From Crocinitomix catalasitica ATCC 23190 (GTDB lineage Bacteria; Bacteroidota; Bacteroidia; Flavobacteriales_D; Crocinitomicaceae), in the NCBI RefSeq assembly GCF_000621625.1, contig NZ_JHXV01000006.1:160172-224171 (forward strand): a stretch of DNA of 64,000 bases, read 5' to 3'. Shown here piece by piece: positions 1-8,085 of the stretch (position 1 is the first letter of the stretch; each line of letters starts with the position of its first letter). Under the pieces are notes generated by a model. That model saw only the letters and a program-made list of their open reading frames with translations, did no database searches and was not told where the DNA came from. A program made the position numbers and the translations under genes.

Positions 1-149
1 ATTGGATAAGCCGTCTTGTGCTCTTTCATTATTTGTCCTTGTTTAAACAGTATTCTTATCTCTTTTGAAAAAGATGATTCAACAATTACTTTGGTAACAA
101 CACGTGTTTCATTATATTCTAATTCGTCATTAAATGATGCTATTTTCAT
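1..149 (-). CDS. Small cupin-domain protein, 3' end outside window
   Basis: Only the first 49 codons are in the window; the frame is open to position 1. The N-terminus begins MKIASFNDELEYNETRVV and reaches KQGQIMKEHKTAYP. This resembles the first strands of small single-domain cupins, in which a lysine/histidine stretch of this kind (EHKT) precedes the first cupin motif. The start is set by the ATG at 147-149 and by a well-formed promoter just upstream. The metal-binding motifs lie outside the window, so the cupin assignment is a resemblance rather than a proof. The open frame on the opposite strand over this stretch is a shadow. Confidence 0.6.
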   Translation of the reverse strand, partial: MKIASFNDELEYNETRVVTKVIVESSFSKEIRILFKQGQIMKEHKTAYP

Positions 150-175
150 TTTGATAGGATTTTGTGATTCTTGTG

Positions 176-205
176 CAAAGTTACATCGAATCCTATTAAG
201 GACAA
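176..205 (-). promoter_or_regulatory. Bacteroidota-type promoter for the cupin gene
   Basis: On the minus strand a TTG (203-205) is followed after exactly 19 bases by TAACTTTG (176-183). This is the classical TTG-N19-TAnnTTTG arrangement of the primary sigma factor in Bacteroidota. It lies 27 bases ahead of the ATG at 149. Confidence 0.7.
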
Positions 206-308
206 AACTATCCGAATATAGAATATATGATTTTTGTTAGGTTTTAGAAATGTAAATTTTGTTAATCCAAAAAAAGACGAAGGGACTGAAAATACTTTTT
301 AGACGATA

Positions 309-989
309 TTAATAGGGTACAATGATGATTTCACCTTGCTTGTCTAACATTAAGTACTTTTCGCCTACAATATTGATCTTGTCTCGCGGTCCGATATGAT
401 ATATACCAATCATTTTCGAATCGATTTTTAAATCGCTTTCCCAAATATCCCTTGCAATCCAAGCTGGAATAAAGGCCCATTCTAATCCTTCAATTCCCGC
501 AATTGTTTCACTATGTTCAGTATCTCCTGAAAGAAATAATTTTTTCCCGTGCCAAGTAATTAAATAAGAATAATGCGCAAATGAAAATAGATGTTTGGTT
601 TTATATACTTCTATGTGAAATGCTGGAATCACTGCAGCGAGATTTTCTAATGCTTGAATATTCCATTTACCATATTTTTTACCATTTTTAGCTTTAAGTA
701 TTTTATTCATTTTGCCTTTATAGTAATGGTCACTATGCTTATGAGTGAAAATATAAAAAGCATTTTCTTTTAAATTCTCTAATTCTGAATCCTCATATTC
801 CGCATAATGATGTGCGCCTGATTTATAAGGAAAATCTGTATAGATATCGGTTTCTCCATCGGTAAAATGTAGACCACAGTTTCCGATATATCTAATTGTA
901 ATTTCATTGGATTGATTAAAACCAATATTGGGTATAATCAATAAAGATATAATCAAAAGAATAAGGTTCACCTTTTTAATTGCGTTCAT
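309..989 (-). CDS. Secreted metallo-beta-lactamase-fold hydrolase
   Basis: A 226-residue protein with a hydrophobic N-terminus (about residues 5-24) that looks like a signal peptide ending near NIGF-NQS. The zinc-binding signature HKHSDH is at residues 83-88, followed by GDTEHS at 155-160 and a C-terminal IYHIG at 196-200, the expected order of the metallo-beta-lactamase fold. The small size and the GDTEHS motif resemble the UlaG-like branch of cytoplasmic hydrolases, but here the enzyme appears to be exported. Substrate is unknown; nothing indicates antibiotic hydrolysis. It stands alone, with a 72-base gap to the next gene. Confidence 0.8.
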   Translation of the reverse strand: MNAIKKVNLILLIISLLIIPNIGFNQSNEITIRYIGNCGLHFTDGETDIYTDFPYKSGAHHYAEYEDSELENLKENAFYIFTHKHSDHYYKGKMNKILKAKNGKKYGKWNIQALENLAAVIPAFHIEVYKTKHLFSFAHYSYLITWHGKKLFLSGDTEHSETIAGIEGLEWAFIPAWIARDIWESDLKIDSKMIGIYHIGPRDKINIVGEKYLMLDKQGEIIIVPY

Positions 990-1061
990 AAACTAGAATT
1001 TTTTTTATTTCAAATAAAGCACGAATTCCTTTTATTTGCTACAAAAAGTGATGAAACGATT

Positions 1062-1877
1062 CTATTTTTGACGAACCGATAAGTTAAATTTGTCCGAGAT
1101 CGTTTTGTAAAGTGTTTTGGACAATGGAATTTTTTTATCGATATCTTTAAAAGTAATTTTAGCACTTTGAGAATTGCCTTCAATAGCACTAATTTGATTC
1201 ATATTTACGAGAAATGATCGGTGGCATTTTTCAATGAAAGGGATTTGTTGTTGGACTTTTGAGAGGGACTGCCTAAAGGTTTTTGTGATGAGGTTTTTAT
1301 CGGCGTCTATATAACCTATTTCAATATAGTTTTCAATGGCTTTGATAAAGTACAAATCATCCTTTTCAATGATTAATTCTTCGTTCTTATTTGCACCGGT
1401 AATAATTATTGTGCTTTTAGCGAGTGGAACAATTCGTTCGCCAAATCGCTGTCTTAAATAAATATATACTGGTGCAATTACAGGAATCATAATGAGGACG
1501 ATTGTTCTATAATACCACCAATGGGATGCTATTTTGTATTCAAGTCCATTGATATAAAAGTGATTATAAAAATAAATTACCGATCCTGAAATAGCAAAGA
1601 ATAGGAATACCGAAATGATTTCATAAGTCACTGTCCAAACTTTGCTGTTATTGTAATACCATTTATTTTCAAGAATACTTTGCAATAGAAATACAAGTGT
1701 TAGTAAACCACCAAAGCCCAATAAATTTAAAAGTCTATTGTTTGATTCGTATTGATTGGTGTCAAAAGGCTCAAGAAAAAGGATAATAAATGACAGAAAA
1801 ACACCTAAAATAAAAGCAGCTATGACCTTCTTTTTTAAAGACGATATAAAGTGTATTTGTTGATGCAGGAAATTCAA
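1062..1877 (-). CDS. Membrane-anchored LytTR transcription regulator
   Basis: A 271-residue protein. Residues 17-145 contain four hydrophobic segments (about 17-36, 50-68, 84-104, 122-142). Residues 155-268 form a LytTR DNA-binding domain, recognisable by DLYFIKAIENYIEIGY, the FRQSLSKVQQQIP segment and FIEKCHRSFLVNMNQI. In Bacteroidota this architecture replaces the usual response regulator receiver with a membrane domain, so signal input is probably through the membrane. The only start I find in frame is TTG at 1877. No histidine kinase is next to it. Targets are unknown; LytTR proteins commonly bind direct repeats upstream of their own or neighbouring genes. Confidence 0.85.
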   Translation of the reverse strand: MNFLHQQIHFISSLKKKVIAAFILGVFLSFIILFLEPFDTNQYESNNRLLNLLGFGGLLTLVFLLQSILENKWYYNNSKVWTVTYEIISVFLFFAISGSVIYFYNHFYINGLEYKIASHWWYYRTIVLIMIPVIAPVYIYLRQRFGERIVPLAKSTIIITGANKNEELIIEKDDLYFIKAIENYIEIGYIDADKNLITKTFRQSLSKVQQQIPFIEKCHRSFLVNMNQISAIEGNSQSAKITFKDIDKKIPLSKTLYKTISDKFNLSVRQK

Positions 1878-1962
1878 CTAACGAAAGGTTTTTGAAAAAA
1901 TAGCATACTTAAAACTAGCCATATTATTGAATTGATAACTGATTTAAATGAATTAAATCAAA

Positions 1963-2658
1963 TTATTCAAACAAATCAAGCGTTGGCAATTGTCGCCATT
2001 GCATCATTACACGTTTAATGTCGAATTTTACATCAGATCGAATTTCTTTTTTTCGTTTACCTTTTCCGAACTGTGCATCATAGTTTGTTTCCATGTGTCG
2101 AATATGCGCTTCAACGGCTAAGTCGATCATTTGTTTATCAAAGATTTTCGCATTTGCTGTTCGACCTACACGACCACTATGTTTTTCACAAGCATGTTGG
2201 GCAATAGCATATTCTCTTTTTACAGGGCAAGAAGGGTAAATCTCTCTAATAGCTATGGCAAAATTTTCAATGTAAATCTTATCTTGTTTTTCTCGAACAA
2301 TGGCAGCTTTCGCATTTTTTTCATCTCTTATTTTTTGATCCGCTGCACATTCTATTTTAGCTTTTTCAATGGCAGCTGCTTCAACGTATTGTCCTTTGCG
2401 TGCAAATCGTTTTCGTCTTTGATTCCAAGTCAATAAAACACCACAAAGTGCTGAATGTTTTTTTGATCTTCTTGTCAATGCAGCATTACCAGGAGGTAAT
2501 AAAGGATAACCAACAAAGTCAGAACATGAAAAACAGGTACCTCTAGATTGTTCTGTTTCGCCAACGAATGCTTCACCTGCAAGAATAGGGGAATGACATT
2601 TTGAACATTTTAGTTTTTCTTTCTTCGTTAAATAGATATTCTGAGATACAGTTGCCAA
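1963..2658 (-). CDS. DUF2293 protein with N-terminal zinc-ribbon-like cysteines
   Basis: A 231-residue protein. Residues 18-21 (CSKC) and 42-45 (CFSC) make a two-knuckle zinc-ribbon-like pair. The C-terminal part, with VEAHIRHMETNYD (about residues 182-194) followed by basic residues and a WRQ ending, matches the DUF2293 family. A charged helical stretch (about 85-135) links them. Function is not known; the basic composition and the cysteine knuckles suggest nucleic-acid binding, which is inference. The start is TTG at 2656-2658, supported by a promoter box 16 bases upstream; no in-frame ATG occurs near it. Confidence 0.75.
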   Translation of the reverse strand: MATVSQNIYLTKKEKLKCSKCHSPILAGEAFVGETEQSRGTCFSCSDFVGYPLLPPGNAALTRRSKKHSALCGVLLTWNQRRKRFARKGQYVEAAAIEKAKIECAADQKIRDEKNAKAAIVREKQDKIYIENFAIAIREIYPSCPVKREYAIAQHACEKHSGRVGRTANAKIFDKQMIDLAVEAHIRHMETNYDAQFGKGKRKKEIRSDVKFDIKRVMMQWRQLPTLDLFE

Positions 2659-2674
2659 ATTCTTAATTTTTGCT

Positions 2675-2682
2675 CAAAAATA
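2675..2682 (-). promoter_or_regulatory. TAnnTTTG box upstream of the DUF2293 gene
   Basis: The minus strand reads TATTTTTG, a full match to the Bacteroidota -7 element. No TTG is seen at the expected distance upstream, so the site is supported by one element only. It would give a leader of about ten bases and fits the TTG start at 2658. Confidence 0.4.
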
Positions 2683-2760
2683 GGAGATTAATAAAGGCGA
2701 ATGTATTTAAGCATTCACTTTTATTTTATAAATTTTACTACTCGTAATTATGTACGTTCT

Positions 2761-2792
2761 AAAAAAAAGCTACTCCCGTTACGGAAGTAGCT
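2761..2792 (-). terminator. Rho-independent terminator after the lipoprotein gene
   Basis: AGCTACT and AGTAGCT arms with an inner CCG/CGG pair form a strong stem, followed on the minus strand by eight T residues. It lies 30 bases past the stop at 2822 and so ends the lipoprotein transcript. Confidence 0.9.
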
Positions 2793-2821
2793 CTTCTACA
2801 GCGTAAGTATTTAAGTTCTAA

Positions 2822-3787
2822 TTATGGGAGATCATTGATTAAAGTTGTCAATTCATCTTCACTTATACTTGTAAATCCAGTGATTTCTTCCACGTGATTA
2901 TCAACAATTGTAGTTGGTTGAATCACATAGTTTAATACACCATCAATTATTGCTACAGCAACAAAATTCACTTCTAAACCAATTGGAATTAAGCCATAGT
3001 GTTCAGTAAATCTTCCATCTTCCCAAACATCAAAATTTGCCAAGGCATTCGACTCTCCATTATAAGAGATATAAACCTCAGTATTGGTATTGTCAAAACC
3101 ATCTGGTAATTCTGCGTAGATCATTGTCTTTGGTCGAGGATCGTTATAGAATTTATCGATATTCGTCCATCCCCATTCGCCAGGAAGAATTCCATATTCT
3201 ACCGTAAAAATAACGCGTCCATCAATCATTGTATCAATAAGTTCAAGAAGACTATCTTCTGCAATACCCCACAATAAATCCTCTTCTCCAACATCTACAA
3301 ATTTTCTCATCTCATCATCATATTCTCTAACTGGGGATTTTAATTTCATTGGTTCTAATAAAACCATTTCATCACCACCTTGTGTAACGGTTACAAAGAA
3401 TTCACCAGCAGATATTAAAGTTGAATGATCACCATTTGCTTTTAATCCATTTGTTGATTTGTCAAGCAAAACCATATCTGCTTTTGTATCGATTTCAATT
3501 AAAGAAATATCTACGTTTCCAGTTACAGGATTACCACTAGCATCTTCTAACATATTTGCTCCTAAAGAAAGTGTAGTTCCGTTAGCGCCGGTAACTAAAA
3601 TAGTAGCATTTGCATTTACTGTAAAGTGCTGCGTTCTGTCTTCAATATTATTATTAATGAAGTTAGTTAAAGCTGTTGCACTAGGTCCTGATTCATCAAT
3701 TGGATCTACTATAACAGGTTCATCTTTTTTACAAGACGTTGCGATTAATATTGTGCCGAGTAAGGCGAACATTTTCATTTTTTTCAT
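2822..3787 (-). CDS. Lipoprotein of unknown function
   Basis: About 321 residues. The N-terminus MKKMKMFALLGTILIATSCKKD is a lipoprotein signal with the modified cysteine in ATSC. The region near residues 60-160 repeats a pattern frequent in Bacteroidota surface lipoproteins: a beta-rich segment with GTTLSLGANMLEDASGNPVTG, then SLIEI and a STLISAGEFFVTV strand. I know no assigned function. The ATG at 3785-3787 is preferred over the upstream TTG at 3793. It is followed by a strong terminator, so it is probably monocistronic. Confidence 0.75.
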   Translation of the reverse strand: MKKMKMFALLGTILIATSCKKDEPVIVDPIDESGPSATALTNFINNNIEDRTQHFTVNANATILVTGANGTTLSLGANMLEDASGNPVTGNVDISLIEIDTKADMVLLDKSTNGLKANGDHSTLISAGEFFVTVTQGGDEMVLLEPMKLKSPVREYDDEMRKFVDVGEEDLLWGIAEDSLLELIDTMIDGRVIFTVEYGILPGEWGWTNIDKFYNDPRPKTMIYAELPDGFDNTNTEVYISYNGESNALANFDVWEDGRFTEHYGLIPIGLEVNFVAVAIIDGVLNYVIQPTTIVDNHVEEITGFTSISEDELTTLINDLP

Positions 3788-3944
3788 ATTCAAAGTTGTT
3801 TTGTTAGAACACGTAAAAGATGAAGTAATGGTTAATTATTATTTTGAATTTACGATTCGGGTGTTTGAACAGGCGTTTTATTAACATCTATATAATCAGG
3901 TGGTTATATGTGGGTTTGTGGTTCTTAAAAAAAATGAAAAAAAA

Positions 3945-3994
3945 TTCATTTTCAGTCGAAATGGTGTGAAAATTTCATTTTTTCAGTCAAAATG
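3945..3994. repeat. Pair of imperfect direct repeats between genes
   Basis: TTCATTTTCAGTCGAAATG at 3945-3963 recurs with two extra T and one change at 3974-3994. The pair lies in the 293-base gap between the lipoprotein start and the rhomboid-like gene. Purpose unknown. Confidence 0.5.
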
Positions 3995-4008
3995 AGCTGA
4001 TTTTGGCT

Positions 4009-4026
4009 AAAAAGGTGCCTTTTTTT
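4009..4026 (-). terminator. Possible terminator after the rhomboid-like gene
   Basis: AAAAAGG-TG-CCTTTTTT is a near-perfect palindrome about 55 bases past the stop at 4081. Because the loop is tiny, the real stem would be AAAAAG/CTTTTT with four loop bases. It is weak as a terminator. Confidence 0.35.
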
Positions 4027-4080
4027 GGATAAATTCAATCTTTAATCGATTTAGGTGACGAGTTATTGATTGTTTTTGAT

Positions 4081-5634
4081 CTATTGATGATCAAAAAAAT
4101 TAAATTTCGGCTTTTTTAATAGTGTTTTATCTGTATAAATATAAATGAATCCGAGAATAATTCCAGTTATCAATCCGCCAATTTTAAAGCTATTGTCATA
4201 TCCTTGATATTCGAACAAAAAGTTAATGATAATGAAGGTGATAATTGATAGCCACATAATATCTAAGGGTTCGTTTAAGAAATTTCGATAGAGATAAAAG
4301 ACGAATATAATGCCAAAAAGCCCGTAAATTGCCCCTGACGTACCTACGATTACGGAGAATTCAGCCCAATAAATACTTGCATATGCGTCGATTATAGCAC
4401 AAAGAATTATTGCGAAAATTAAACGCCAATCACCAATTACTCTTTCTAACATGGCCAATGCGACACCCAGTCCGAATAGGTTAATTATAAAGTGTAAGAT
4501 GCCATAATGAATAAATAATGATGTAAACATACGCCAGTACTCACCAGATTCAACTTCTTTGTTCCTGCTTGCTCCCAATGCTAATAATTCGTCTTTAATG
4601 GGGGCATACAGATTGTAGCCTAGCATGGATAATACAATGAAGACAAAGAGCATTAATAATAGAACGATAGCAGTTATTTTATGCGGCCCTTTTGGATTCA
4701 AAAATTGGAGGATTTCTTTCAAGTCATCCTCTTCCGGTGGAACATTATTTTTAAAATTCTGCAGCCCTTTTGGATCAATTTTGGCGATGTAAATGAGGAT
4801 GAACATCACTAAAGCACTGATTACGAATGTTCCAAATATCCATATAAAATTATTACCTAGTTTGTTCTCAAAGGAATCCATTTTCGGCATTAAAATTATT
4901 TGTTCATCTGGATTTATCTGATCATTATTTTTTTTGATCGCCAACAAAATTCTATTTCTTTTTTCTGAATTCGACAGTTTCTCAAAATAATGAACGGCAG
5001 CGTAATCGTAGTTTTGGAAATCCTTCAGTGAAGCATCGTTAAATGCCATGTATTTTGAATAATTGTCTGATGTATTTCCTATATTATCCAAGAATAGCGT
5101 GTATTCTAAAACACTCCAAATGTTTTTATTAGCTGAGAAAACGCAGTTATAATATTGATAATAATCTAAATCTTCATGATTCTTTCCGGCAATTTCTCGG
5201 AAGGTAAAAGGAAACCAACTATTCCTATCTACTTCGTAATTGACAACCTTAAAATATTTTTCGGTAGGATGGGATTTGATTTCCTCGACACTATTTATTT
5301 CAATAAGGTTAAAAGCTGATTTCTCTATATAATGTTGGCTAACAATAATTGGCGCGGCAATCGCTAAAACTGATATTATTTGAAATGCGTGTTGTGTTTT
5401 AATCGATTTACTAGTGAGAGTTAGAACACGTATTCTTGGTCGAATCCAATAAAGACCAATAATGGTTGAAATAGCCATTGGAATCCAGAAATTTAAAATA
5501 TCATCAGTTAATAAGAGTAGGCCCAATTGAAAATCGAAACCCCACCGAATAATACCGTAAACAACGCAGGTGATTATGGAAACATATATAAAAGGCAGAA
5601 ATACTGTCTGAATTTTTATTTTAAGATCTTTCAA
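4081..5634 (-). CDS. Rhomboid-family membrane protein lacking the catalytic histidine
   Basis: A 517-residue protein. Residues 1-105 carry three hydrophobic segments, 105-260 are soluble, then a membrane segment near 262-286 precedes the rhomboid core from about 315. The core has the expected HFIINLFGLG in the second core segment and GTSGAIYGLFG with the nucleophile Ser433. The partner histidine, normally in a DNxAHxGG context, is replaced: the sequence is DNSFKIGG with Lys484 (codon AAA at 4183-4185). By family knowledge a Ser-His dyad is needed for proteolysis, so this is probably an inactive relative or one with an altered mechanism. It overlaps the upstream gene by 14 bases and starts with TTG, suggesting translational coupling. 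Confidence 0.8.
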   Translation of the reverse strand: MKDLKIKIQTVFLPFIYVSIITCVVYGIIRWGFDFQLGLLLLTDDILNFWIPMAISTIIGLYWIRPRIRVLTLTSKSIKTQHAFQIISVLAIAAPIIVSQHYIEKSAFNLIEINSVEEIKSHPTEKYFKVVNYEVDRNSWFPFTFREIAGKNHEDLDYYQYYNCVFSANKNIWSVLEYTLFLDNIGNTSDNYSKYMAFNDASLKDFQNYDYAAVHYFEKLSNSEKRNRILLAIKKNNDQINPDEQIILMPKMDSFENKLGNNFIWIFGTFVISALVMFILIYIAKIDPKGLQNFKNNVPPEEDDLKEILQFLNPKGPHKITAIVLLLMLFVFIVLSMLGYNLYAPIKDELLALGASRNKEVESGEYWRMFTSLFIHYGILHFIINLFGLGVALAMLERVIGDWRLIFAIILCAIIDAYASIYWAEFSVIVGTSGAIYGLFGIIFVFYLYRNFLNEPLDIMWLSIITFIIINFLFEYQGYDNSFKIGGLITGIILGFIYIYTDKTLLKKPKFNFFDHQ

Positions 5635-6127
5635 TGATTGATTTTTTTGCTTTGATAAACTTTTTACTTTTAGAAATATCAGTCAACCATGCTGTAAAAC
5701 CTTCCACAATTGGGTCTTCTTTTTTATACGGGAAATATTGCACTAACGATTTAATTTCCCATTGTGATTGATCCAATCCATTAAGTGAATTGTGATCTAG
5801 AAAATAATTAACCATATAGTGGTTACATTGTAAACTTTCTATAATTTTCTTTTCAGCCTTTTCAATTCTTTTGGTTTTAAATAAAGTGAGGGCATATTCA
5901 AAGTAGAATTGTGGTGAGCAACAATCATCTGGAAAATTTTTATCGAACCAATTAAAGTTTCTCAATGCACCGGTAAAATCATGCAATTGAATATATAATG
6001 CGGGTTGTAAATAGCGTAATCCACTCCCATCATGGTATTCACCACCCCAATGCTTTTTATCCGCGGTTAAGGCTTTTTTAATCTTGACGATCTTATTCTT
6101 GATTCTAGTTTTTTCGCCTTCAGTCAT
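5621..6127 (-). CDS. Hypothetical TPR-like protein coupled to the rhomboid-like gene
   Basis: A 168-residue soluble protein with no signal peptide. Residues 36-100 (GLRYLQPALYIQLHDFTGAL, then FYFEYALTLFKTKRIEKAEK) look like two degenerate tetratricopeptide helices pairs. I do not recognise a family. Its last codons overlap the start of the rhomboid-like gene, so the two are made together and may act together; the TPR-like part could recruit substrates or partners, which is inference. Confidence 0.7.
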   Translation of the reverse strand: MTEGEKTRIKNKIVKIKKALTADKKHWGGEYHDGSGLRYLQPALYIQLHDFTGALRNFNWFDKNFPDDCCSPQFYFEYALTLFKTKRIEKAEKKIIESLQCNHYMVNYFLDHNSLNGLDQSQWEIKSLVQYFPYKKEDPIVEGFTAWLTDISKSKKFIKAKKSIIERS

Positions 6128-6238
6128 TATAAATAAAAGGGTATTTATTTTTTTACTTCGCTTAAAATTAGCAATTCTGGTTTAAATGATTGCACTAGCA
6201 AATAAATTTAGATAGTTATTTCAAGAACTTTTCAAGCT

Positions 6239-6643
6239 TTACCACTTTTTCGGCCCAAAGTTCTTGTAATTTTCAGTCTCCTGCCAAAATTCGTGGCATT
6301 TGGCTTGCAATGTTTTTAAAAACTTGGCATTAGGCTTTGTTGTTTCTGGAGATAAGTCATAGAGCTCTTCGCACATATTATAAAGGCTCTCAAGAATAGG
6401 CTTACTGACGGATCCACTTTTATAAACAACCACAGCACCCAAAGGAGGTCTGCCATTTTTCACTTCACTCAATGAAATGGCTTCAATATCCTCAGCAAAA
6501 CTTTCGCGATCTTCGGGTTCTTGAAAATTATATCCTGAATCTGAACTCGTATTCAATCGCGCATAGGTAACCGTTTTATTTTTTACCGCTAAATCAATTA
6601 GGGTTTCTCTTATTTCTCGGTTTACGTATATCTCGTCCATCAT
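6239..6643 (-). CDS. Hypothetical cytoplasmic protein, about 134 residues
   Basis: Begins MMDEIYVNREIRETLIDLAV and contains KNGRPPLGAVVVYKSG near residues 60-77. This resembles a family of small hypothetical proteins in which REIRERLIDLA is followed by a YxxLN stretch and GRPxLxAVVV; I know no function. An open frame extends further upstream to 6769, but those extra 42 residues are poor in protein-like features and a TAnnTTTG box at 6659-6666 lies inside them, so I prefer the ATG at 6641-6643. Confidence 0.65.
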   Translation of the reverse strand: MMDEIYVNREIRETLIDLAVKNKTVTYARLNTSSDSGYNFQEPEDRESFAEDIEAISLSEVKNGRPPLGAVVVYKSGSVSKPILESLYNMCEELYDLSPETTKPNAKFLKTLQAKCHEFWQETENYKNFGPKKW

Positions 6644-6658
6644 GTAATTTTCTATCCT

Positions 6659-6666
6659 CAAAAGTA
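6659..6666 (-). promoter_or_regulatory. TAnnTTTG box ahead of the 6643 start
   Basis: Minus strand TACTTTTG matches the -7 element. No TTG is seen at 19 bases upstream. If used, the leader would be only about ten bases long. Confidence 0.3.
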
Positions 6667-6772
6667 AGACTTTAATCGGTGTAGGTTGATTTGAAATGTT
6701 GAGAATAGACTTTAAATTCTGCAATATTCCATAATAATTGCAAGATTGACGCGACTTTCTATAATACAAATA

Positions 6773-7234
6773 TTATTCTATAGCCTGCATATAAAAATTA
6801 CCAGTTACCGGAAAATATGCATTTATCTGAGGTCCTGGTCTGTCTTCTTCCCTGATATATCCGGAAAAAGTACCTTCTAAATTTACTAAATCTTTATTAA
6901 ATAAGAATTCGCCTTCGACTTTTATTGTTTTAAATGGAATAAGGGGATCTGTAGACAACGAAATAGGTAATTCGCCCGAAAAATGATCATTTTTACCTAT
7001 GTGTAGCTGAACTTCTCCAAGATAGTCTGAAACAGGCGTAAAAACAATATAATTTTCACTTATAGATACAACTTCGACAATATGGGTTTGATTGGGAAAC
7101 AGACTATCGTTATTTTTTATATGCTCCAGCTTTACTTCATATAAGCCTGCAGGAATGGTTTCAATGGTTTCTTTTTTACAAGAAAACAAACTTGCCAAAA
7201 GGAGAATAATTAAGGTGAATTTTAATTTTTTCAT
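6773..7234 (-). CDS. Small lipoprotein, copy 1 of a tandem pair
   Basis: 153 residues with a lipoprotein signal MKKLKFTLIILLLASLFSC. The mature part begins KKETIETIPAGLYEVKL and is followed by short beta strands (IVEVVSISENYIVFTPV, SGELPISL, GTFSGYI) ending PVTGNFYM. It is clearly a paralogue of the next gene upstream (7346-7807), with identical length and the same order of motifs. No function is known. The strand-rich design suggests a small barrel-like or lipocalin-like fold, which is inference. Confidence 0.75.
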   Translation of the reverse strand: MKKLKFTLIILLLASLFSCKKETIETIPAGLYEVKLEHIKNNDSLFPNQTHIVEVVSISENYIVFTPVSDYLGEVQLHIGKNDHFSGELPISLSTDPLIPFKTIKVEGEFLFNKDLVNLEGTFSGYIREEDRPGPQINAYFPVTGNFYMQAIE

Positions 7235-7278
7235 AGTGTTTTTTTTAAATAAAGATGTTGCTTATCTTGGTTGAACTT

Positions 7279-7286
7279 CAAAATTA
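7279..7286 (-). promoter_or_regulatory. TAnnTTTG box upstream of the first lipoprotein
   Basis: Minus strand TAATTTTG, 45 bases before the ATG at 7234. The -33 TTG is not obvious. It would allow copy 1 to be expressed independently of copy 2. Confidence 0.4.
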
Positions 7287-7345
7287 CTGACTTCGATTAA
7301 GACGCTTTAAAAATTAATCAGGTCTGCAAACTATTTAAATTAATA

Positions 7346-7807
7346 TTATTCTTTGCGCAGCAAATAAAACTCACCTTCCACAGGATAGTAAGAAACTGGG
7401 GCACCACCTGGACTGCCATGTTGTTCCATATATCCTGTAAACCTGCCTGCTATATAAACAATATCTTCAGTAATTAAAATTTTACCATCAGCTTTCACTG
7501 CTCTAAAAGGATTTGGTGGATTTCCAAACAACGAAATTGGTAGCTCGCCCGAAACGTCATCTTTTCTTCCTCGAGAAAGTTGAACATTCTCACCAGGGCT
7601 GTCAACAGGAGCAAAGACAATATAATTGTCATTTACTGAAACTAATTCAACAACATGCACTTGTTCATTTATATCGTGCTCTTTATGCTTGATGTTTTGC
7701 AGTTTTACTTCATATAAGCCTGTAGGAATGGTTTCAATGGTTTCTTTTTTACAAGAAAAAAGCGTGAATAATAAGAGAATAATTAACAAGAATTTAAAAT
7801 TTTTCAT
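7346..7807 (-). CDS. Small lipoprotein, copy 2 of a tandem pair
   Basis: 153 residues, signal MKNFKFLLIILLLFTLFSC, mature start KKETIETIPTGLYEVKLQ. It shares with copy 1 the segments SCKKETIETIP, GLYEVKL, NYIVF, SGELPISL, a G-F-GY segment and a PVxGxFY ending, but the middle has diverged. The start is the ATG at 7805-7807; an open frame running further to 7912 adds residues with no signal-peptide sense. The pair is a local duplication. The upstream 278 bases to 8086 hold no recognisable gene. Confidence 0.75.
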   Translation of the reverse strand: MKNFKFLLIILLLFTLFSCKKETIETIPTGLYEVKLQNIKHKEHDINEQVHVVELVSVNDNYIVFAPVDSPGENVQLSRGRKDDVSGELPISLFGNPPNPFRAVKADGKILITEDIVYIAGRFTGYMEQHGSPGGAPVSYYPVEGEFYLLRKE

Positions 7808-8085
7808 AGCATAGTTTTGATTAAAAAAGAGTGTTTTAACCTGATCAAACTTCATAATATAACAGCAATCATAAAACACGGTTAATAAGAAATTTAATAT
7901 GTCCAAGGACATATATTACTATAACGTGTTTTTAATGATTTAGGTTGGTTAAAATGTTGTTTTACATAGCTTTTAAAGATTCTGATAGTATTATACACCT
8001 TTACTTAGTTTAAAATTTTCAAAGGCTAAGAAACCTGTTTGTAAATGCTTTGATCAGCTTTTTTATAGCGTCCTAACCAATTGAT

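Noticed and set aside
16..240. Plus-strand open frame at the window start
   Set aside because: It is the shadow of the cupin gene on the minus strand, whose start and promoter are well formed in the same stretch.
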